64,000 nucleotides of DNA from Halogranum gelatinilyticum. GTDB taxonomy: Archaea > Halobacteriota > Halobacteria > Halobacteriales > Haloferacaceae. The stretch spans positions 124,001-188,000 of the forward strand of contig NZ_FNHL01000004.1 in NCBI RefSeq assembly GCF_900103715.1, given 5' to 3'. The position numbers and the translations under genes were made by a program. The notes under the pieces were generated by a model, which saw only the letters and a program-made list of their open reading frames with translations, had not been told where the DNA came from and did no database searches. Shown in pieces: positions 61,751-64,000 of the stretch (the stretch's first letter is position 1; every line of letters starts with the position of its first letter).

Positions 61751-62704
61751 TTAGCTGACGCTCCCTCCTGCGAGGTCGGTCGCCAACGTGCCCGAGTGAC
61801 CGGAGGCGAACGCCGTCAGGACGCGGTCGAAGAAGTCAGCGAGACCGTGTCGCCAGTGCCGATCGAACCGGTCCGACCGGTCGGAGCGGTCCGAGTCGTC
61901 GTGGCGGTCGAAGCGGTCGAACAGCCTGTCGAACAGGCGGTCGAACGGCGGCCCACGACGGTCGTCGTCCGCGTCGTCGTCGGCATCGTCACCGTCGTCC
62001 GCGTCGTCGCCGTCACCAGCGTCGTCGTCACCGGGCCCGTCGCCACCGCCCCGGTTGCCGGGACGGGTGACCTCGAACGCGAACTCCTCGGAGGCGAACG
62101 CCGTCTCGTCGCCGGTGTCGACGCTGAGTTGGCCGACGAAGGCCGTGCGGTCGAGTGCCGTCGCGTCGAACGCGATGGTGTAGCCGAACTCGGGCGTGTC
62201 GGTGTCGGCGTAGCCGTAGCCGTAGCCGTATCCGAAGTCACGCGTCTCGTCACCGTCGGCACCCGTCCGGTAGCCGTAACCGTAGCGAGCGTTTCGGTCG
62301 GTCGGCGTGATCGTGAGCGATTCGACGAACTGCTCGACTCGGATGTCGCCGTTGTTGACCGTCCCGTCTTCGGGACCCACGTCGAGGACGGTCCCGTTCG
62401 GCGCGAACGTCACGGTCAGCGCGTCGTCGACGCCGTCCGGACGCAGCGTCAGGACGAAGGCGTCGATGGGGACGCGCTCGTCGTCGGTCAGGTCGACCGT
62501 CGCCGTCGTCGTGATGCGGTCGTTGCGGTCGACCTCGTCGGGACCGGTCAACGTCGTCTCGACGGCCGCAGAGGGCGTCGCAACCGCGACGAGCGACCCG
62601 AGGAGAACCACGGTGACAGCGAGACTCAACACTGTCTGACGGTTCGCCGACAGATAGGCTCGGAGTCGCTGGCTCGACCACGTCACCAGCCGATTCCCCT
62701 CCAT
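61751..62704 (-). CDS. Secreted low-complexity protein, first gene of the glycan operon
   Basis: 317 aa from ATG 62704 (the frame is open to 62794). A signal peptide or anchor lies at ~24-46. A beta-rich domain (47-140) follows, then Tyr-Gly repeats (YGYGYR 141-146, FGYGYGYGYAD 158-167), another beta domain, an Asp-rich tract (226-248) and a tail of repeated FDR/SDR units (254-282). It looks like a surface structural protein. The family is not recognised. The operon starts here, 385 bp from the upstream regulator gene. Confidence 0.7.
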   Translation of the reverse strand: MEGNRLVTWSSQRLRAYLSANRQTVLSLAVTVVLLGSLVAVATPSAAVETTLTGPDEVDRNDRITTTATVDLTDDERVPIDAFVLTLRPDGVDDALTVTFAPNGTVLDVGPEDGTVNNGDIRVEQFVESLTITPTDRNARYGYGYRTGADGDETRDFGYGYGYGYADTDTPEFGYTIAFDATALDRTAFVGQLSVDTGDETAFASEEFAFEVTRPGNRGGGDGPGDDDAGDGDDADDGDDADDDADDDRRGPPFDRLFDRLFDRFDRHDDSDRSDRSDRFDRHWRHGLADFFDRVLTAFASGHSGTLATDLAGGSVS

Positions 62705-63088
62705 TCGGTGTCGCCACCGGTGTCGAACCGTCGGCGATAGTCGTCGAGACCGTGACCACCCGCTGGCGGAGCACAGCCTCGCTTGGCAGTACACTTCTCA
62801 AATGACATTTTATATCGACTCCATCGTCAGAGAAACCGCTGTAGAGCCACATATTATTACTTCACTTTATAGAGAAAATTTACTGAATCGCGCCTGGAAG
62901 GTTGAAACGAACCTAGAGAGGTGAGTCGCTGTTCACCGACTGAACAGCGGCATAGCAGCCGAACACCACTGCAGCACGTGGGGTCCGAAGCGGCGGCAGG
63001 TCCGAGGAACACGCCGGTCGACGACCGGTGACGAGCGCGCCGCTCGCCGGATAGCTGCAGAAGAACGGTGACAGTGGTCGACGCCAGA
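62705..63088 (-). promoter_or_regulatory. 384-bp promoter region of the glycan operon
   Basis: No gene is seen. The stretch 62790-62890 is strongly AT-rich (ATTTTATATCG; ACATATTATTACTTCACTTTATAGAG; AAAATTTAC), in contrast to its GC-rich flanks, and holds several TATA-like sites for the minus strand about 100-180 nt upstream of the first gene. Further out the sequence is ordinary GC-rich DNA with no repeat noted. Confidence 0.4.
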
Positions 63089-63859
63089 CTACTCGTTGAT
63101 GCTCGGCTGCGTCGCCCTCTCGCGGTACGACTCGTAGAAGTCACGAGCCCACTGTACCGCGGCGGGGCTGTCGTTCTGGATGACGCCACGGAGCGTCCCG
63201 TCGTCGTAGACGATGACACAGACGCGTTCGACCGGCTCGTCGACGACGATGAGACCGAACGGGAGCGAGTCGTCGACGACGAGACAGCTCAAGCCGGCGT
63301 CGATGGTCTCCTCCAACTGGTCGGGCCAGTTCGACACCAGATACTCGAAGACGGCGGGAGTCGTGAGGATCTCCGCGTCGAGCGTCGTCGTCATCAGTTG
63401 GTCGTGAAACAGCGAGACGTATCGGCCGACGATGACCGGGGAGAACCCCCGGACAGTGGTCGCTTCGCGGACGACCGACTCGATGACGCCGAGTGGTCGC
63501 TCCGGGGCGAACGGCAGACTCCGAGTGTAGCTCGCACCCTCCAGCATATCCGACGAGATCTCGGCCGAGTCGCGCAGTGCCAACAGGAGCGACTTGTTCT
63601 GGTGGACCGTCTCGAACTCCGAGAGCGTCGAACGGTAGCGGTCGAAGACGAGTTGACCGTACGTGGTGAGACGGTAGCCGTCCGGTGTCTCGGTGACGAC
63701 GTCGTGTTCCTGCAAAGATTTCAGACTCCGGTGGACGGTGGGTCGCGAGACGTCGACGGCCGCTGTGAGAGAACGGATATCGATCGGACCGTCACTAATA
63801 TGAGCGACGATGTCGTCTCGACGAAAGAGAAGCCGCAGAAGGTCTTTGGTGTCGGTCAC
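63089..63859 (-). CDS. FilR1-like HTH transcriptional regulator
   Basis: 256 aa. An N-terminal winged helix (about 1-70) has the recognition segment DIRSLTAAVDVSRPTVHRSL and wing EHDVVTETPDGYRLTTYG. The C-terminal sensor domain (~100-256) resembles the FilR1/DUF1724 type (LPFGLIVVDE..VCVIVYDDGTLRGVIQND). Such regulators sense small molecules in haloarchaea. It precedes the glycan operon on the same strand and is the natural candidate regulator (inference). Confidence 0.85.
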   Translation of the reverse strand: MTDTKDLLRLLFRRDDIVAHISDGPIDIRSLTAAVDVSRPTVHRSLKSLQEHDVVTETPDGYRLTTYGQLVFDRYRSTLSEFETVHQNKSLLLALRDSAEISSDMLEGASYTRSLPFAPERPLGVIESVVREATTVRGFSPVIVGRYVSLFHDQLMTTTLDAEILTTPAVFEYLVSNWPDQLEETIDAGLSCLVVDDSLPFGLIVVDEPVERVCVIVYDDGTLRGVIQNDSPAAVQWARDFYESYRERATQPSINE

Positions 63860-64000
63860 ACGCGATTGTTTTCATAAATACTCAAAAGTATACCGGCCAA
63901 ATGACAATAACAACTAGTTTGTCAGACGATTGTGCGACATACGTCAGATAAATTCAGATGCCCGCCTGCCGTCCGGGGGTTCGACTAAACCGAGCTGCCT
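63860..64000 (-). promoter_or_regulatory. AT-rich upstream region of the regulator gene
   Basis: The 141 bases after the regulator start include AT-rich stretches (TTTTCATAAATACTCAAAAG, 63869-63888; ACAATAACAACTAGTTTGTC). A TATA-like TATTTATG on the minus strand lies about 15-25 nt from the start. The right edge holds no recognisable gene. Confidence 0.35.

Noticed and set aside
63970-64000. GGGGGTTCGACTAAACC-like sequence resembling a tRNA T-arm
   Set aside because: The flanking bases do not pair as a T-stem, and no acceptor or anticodon arm is visible before the window ends.
1-64000. CRISPR array, rRNA, complete tRNA or intact insertion sequence
   Set aside because: No regularly spaced direct repeats of CRISPR type, no rRNA-like sequence, and no transposase gene were seen on either strand.

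Overview
The window comes from an extremely halophilic archaeon (class Halobacteria). It is GC-rich and the proteins are strongly acidic. Secreted proteins carry Tat signal peptides, and there are two-domain halocyanin, tandem UspA, archaeal-pilin and FilR1-like regulator proteins, plus small CPxCG zinc-finger proteins. Many ATG/GTG starts lie about 25-30 nt downstream of a TATA-like box, as in haloarchaeal leaderless transcripts. The genus cannot be fixed from sequence alone.

Layout. (1) 1-5542: a partial gene from the left edge faces a tight three-gene minus-strand operon: a membrane/coiled-coil protein, a tubulin/FtsZ-superfamily GTPase with an N-terminal C2H2 zinc finger, and a second membrane/coiled-coil protein. 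(2) 5543-8803: a decayed universal stress protein, a membrane-anchored HNH nuclease and a PAS histidine kinase. (3) 8941-12119: a secreted protein, a polytopic membrane protein and a type IV pilin. They are followed by a non-coding stretch with three strong consecutive hairpins (12201-12444). (4) 12485-17866: a 7TM histidine kinase, a UbiA prenyltransferase, a ROK sugar kinase and two membrane proteins. (5) 17974-25557: a six-gene MoxR/vWA/DUF58 operon with overlapping genes. (6) 25636-31572: tandem UspA, duplicated halocyanin, two-domain multicopper oxidase, and an acyl reductase-like SDR with an aldehyde dehydrogenase. (7) 31875-33767: a serine hydrolase. (8) 34171-38943: a five-gene urea/amide-type ABC transporter, then a metal-dependent hydrolase. 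(9) 40237-40826: a VapBC toxin-antitoxin pair with a palindromic operator. (10) 41014-50321: a housekeeping-like mix: penicillin acylase, FKBP isomerase, DUF5995 protein, CBS protein, geranylgeranyl reductase, three regulatory or small zinc proteins, and an indoleamine 2,3-dioxygenase. (11) 50454-62704: a 12-kb minus-strand surface-glycan operon. It holds a low-complexity secreted protein, a flippase, a GT2-GT4 fusion, a zinc-finger protein, two alkaline-phosphatase-superfamily enzymes, a possible coupled small ORF and two large polytopic membrane proteins. A FilR1-type regulator lies upstream.

How the parts work together. The glycan operon has the parts to build, flip and decorate a surface saccharide. 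The MoxR operon has the composition of systems thought to assemble or activate envelope complexes. The ABC transporter would import urea, short amides or amino acids; no urease is in view. The tubulin-like operon is the best candidate for an under-described system: a cytoskeletal GTPase sandwiched between two membrane coiled-coil proteins that could anchor it.
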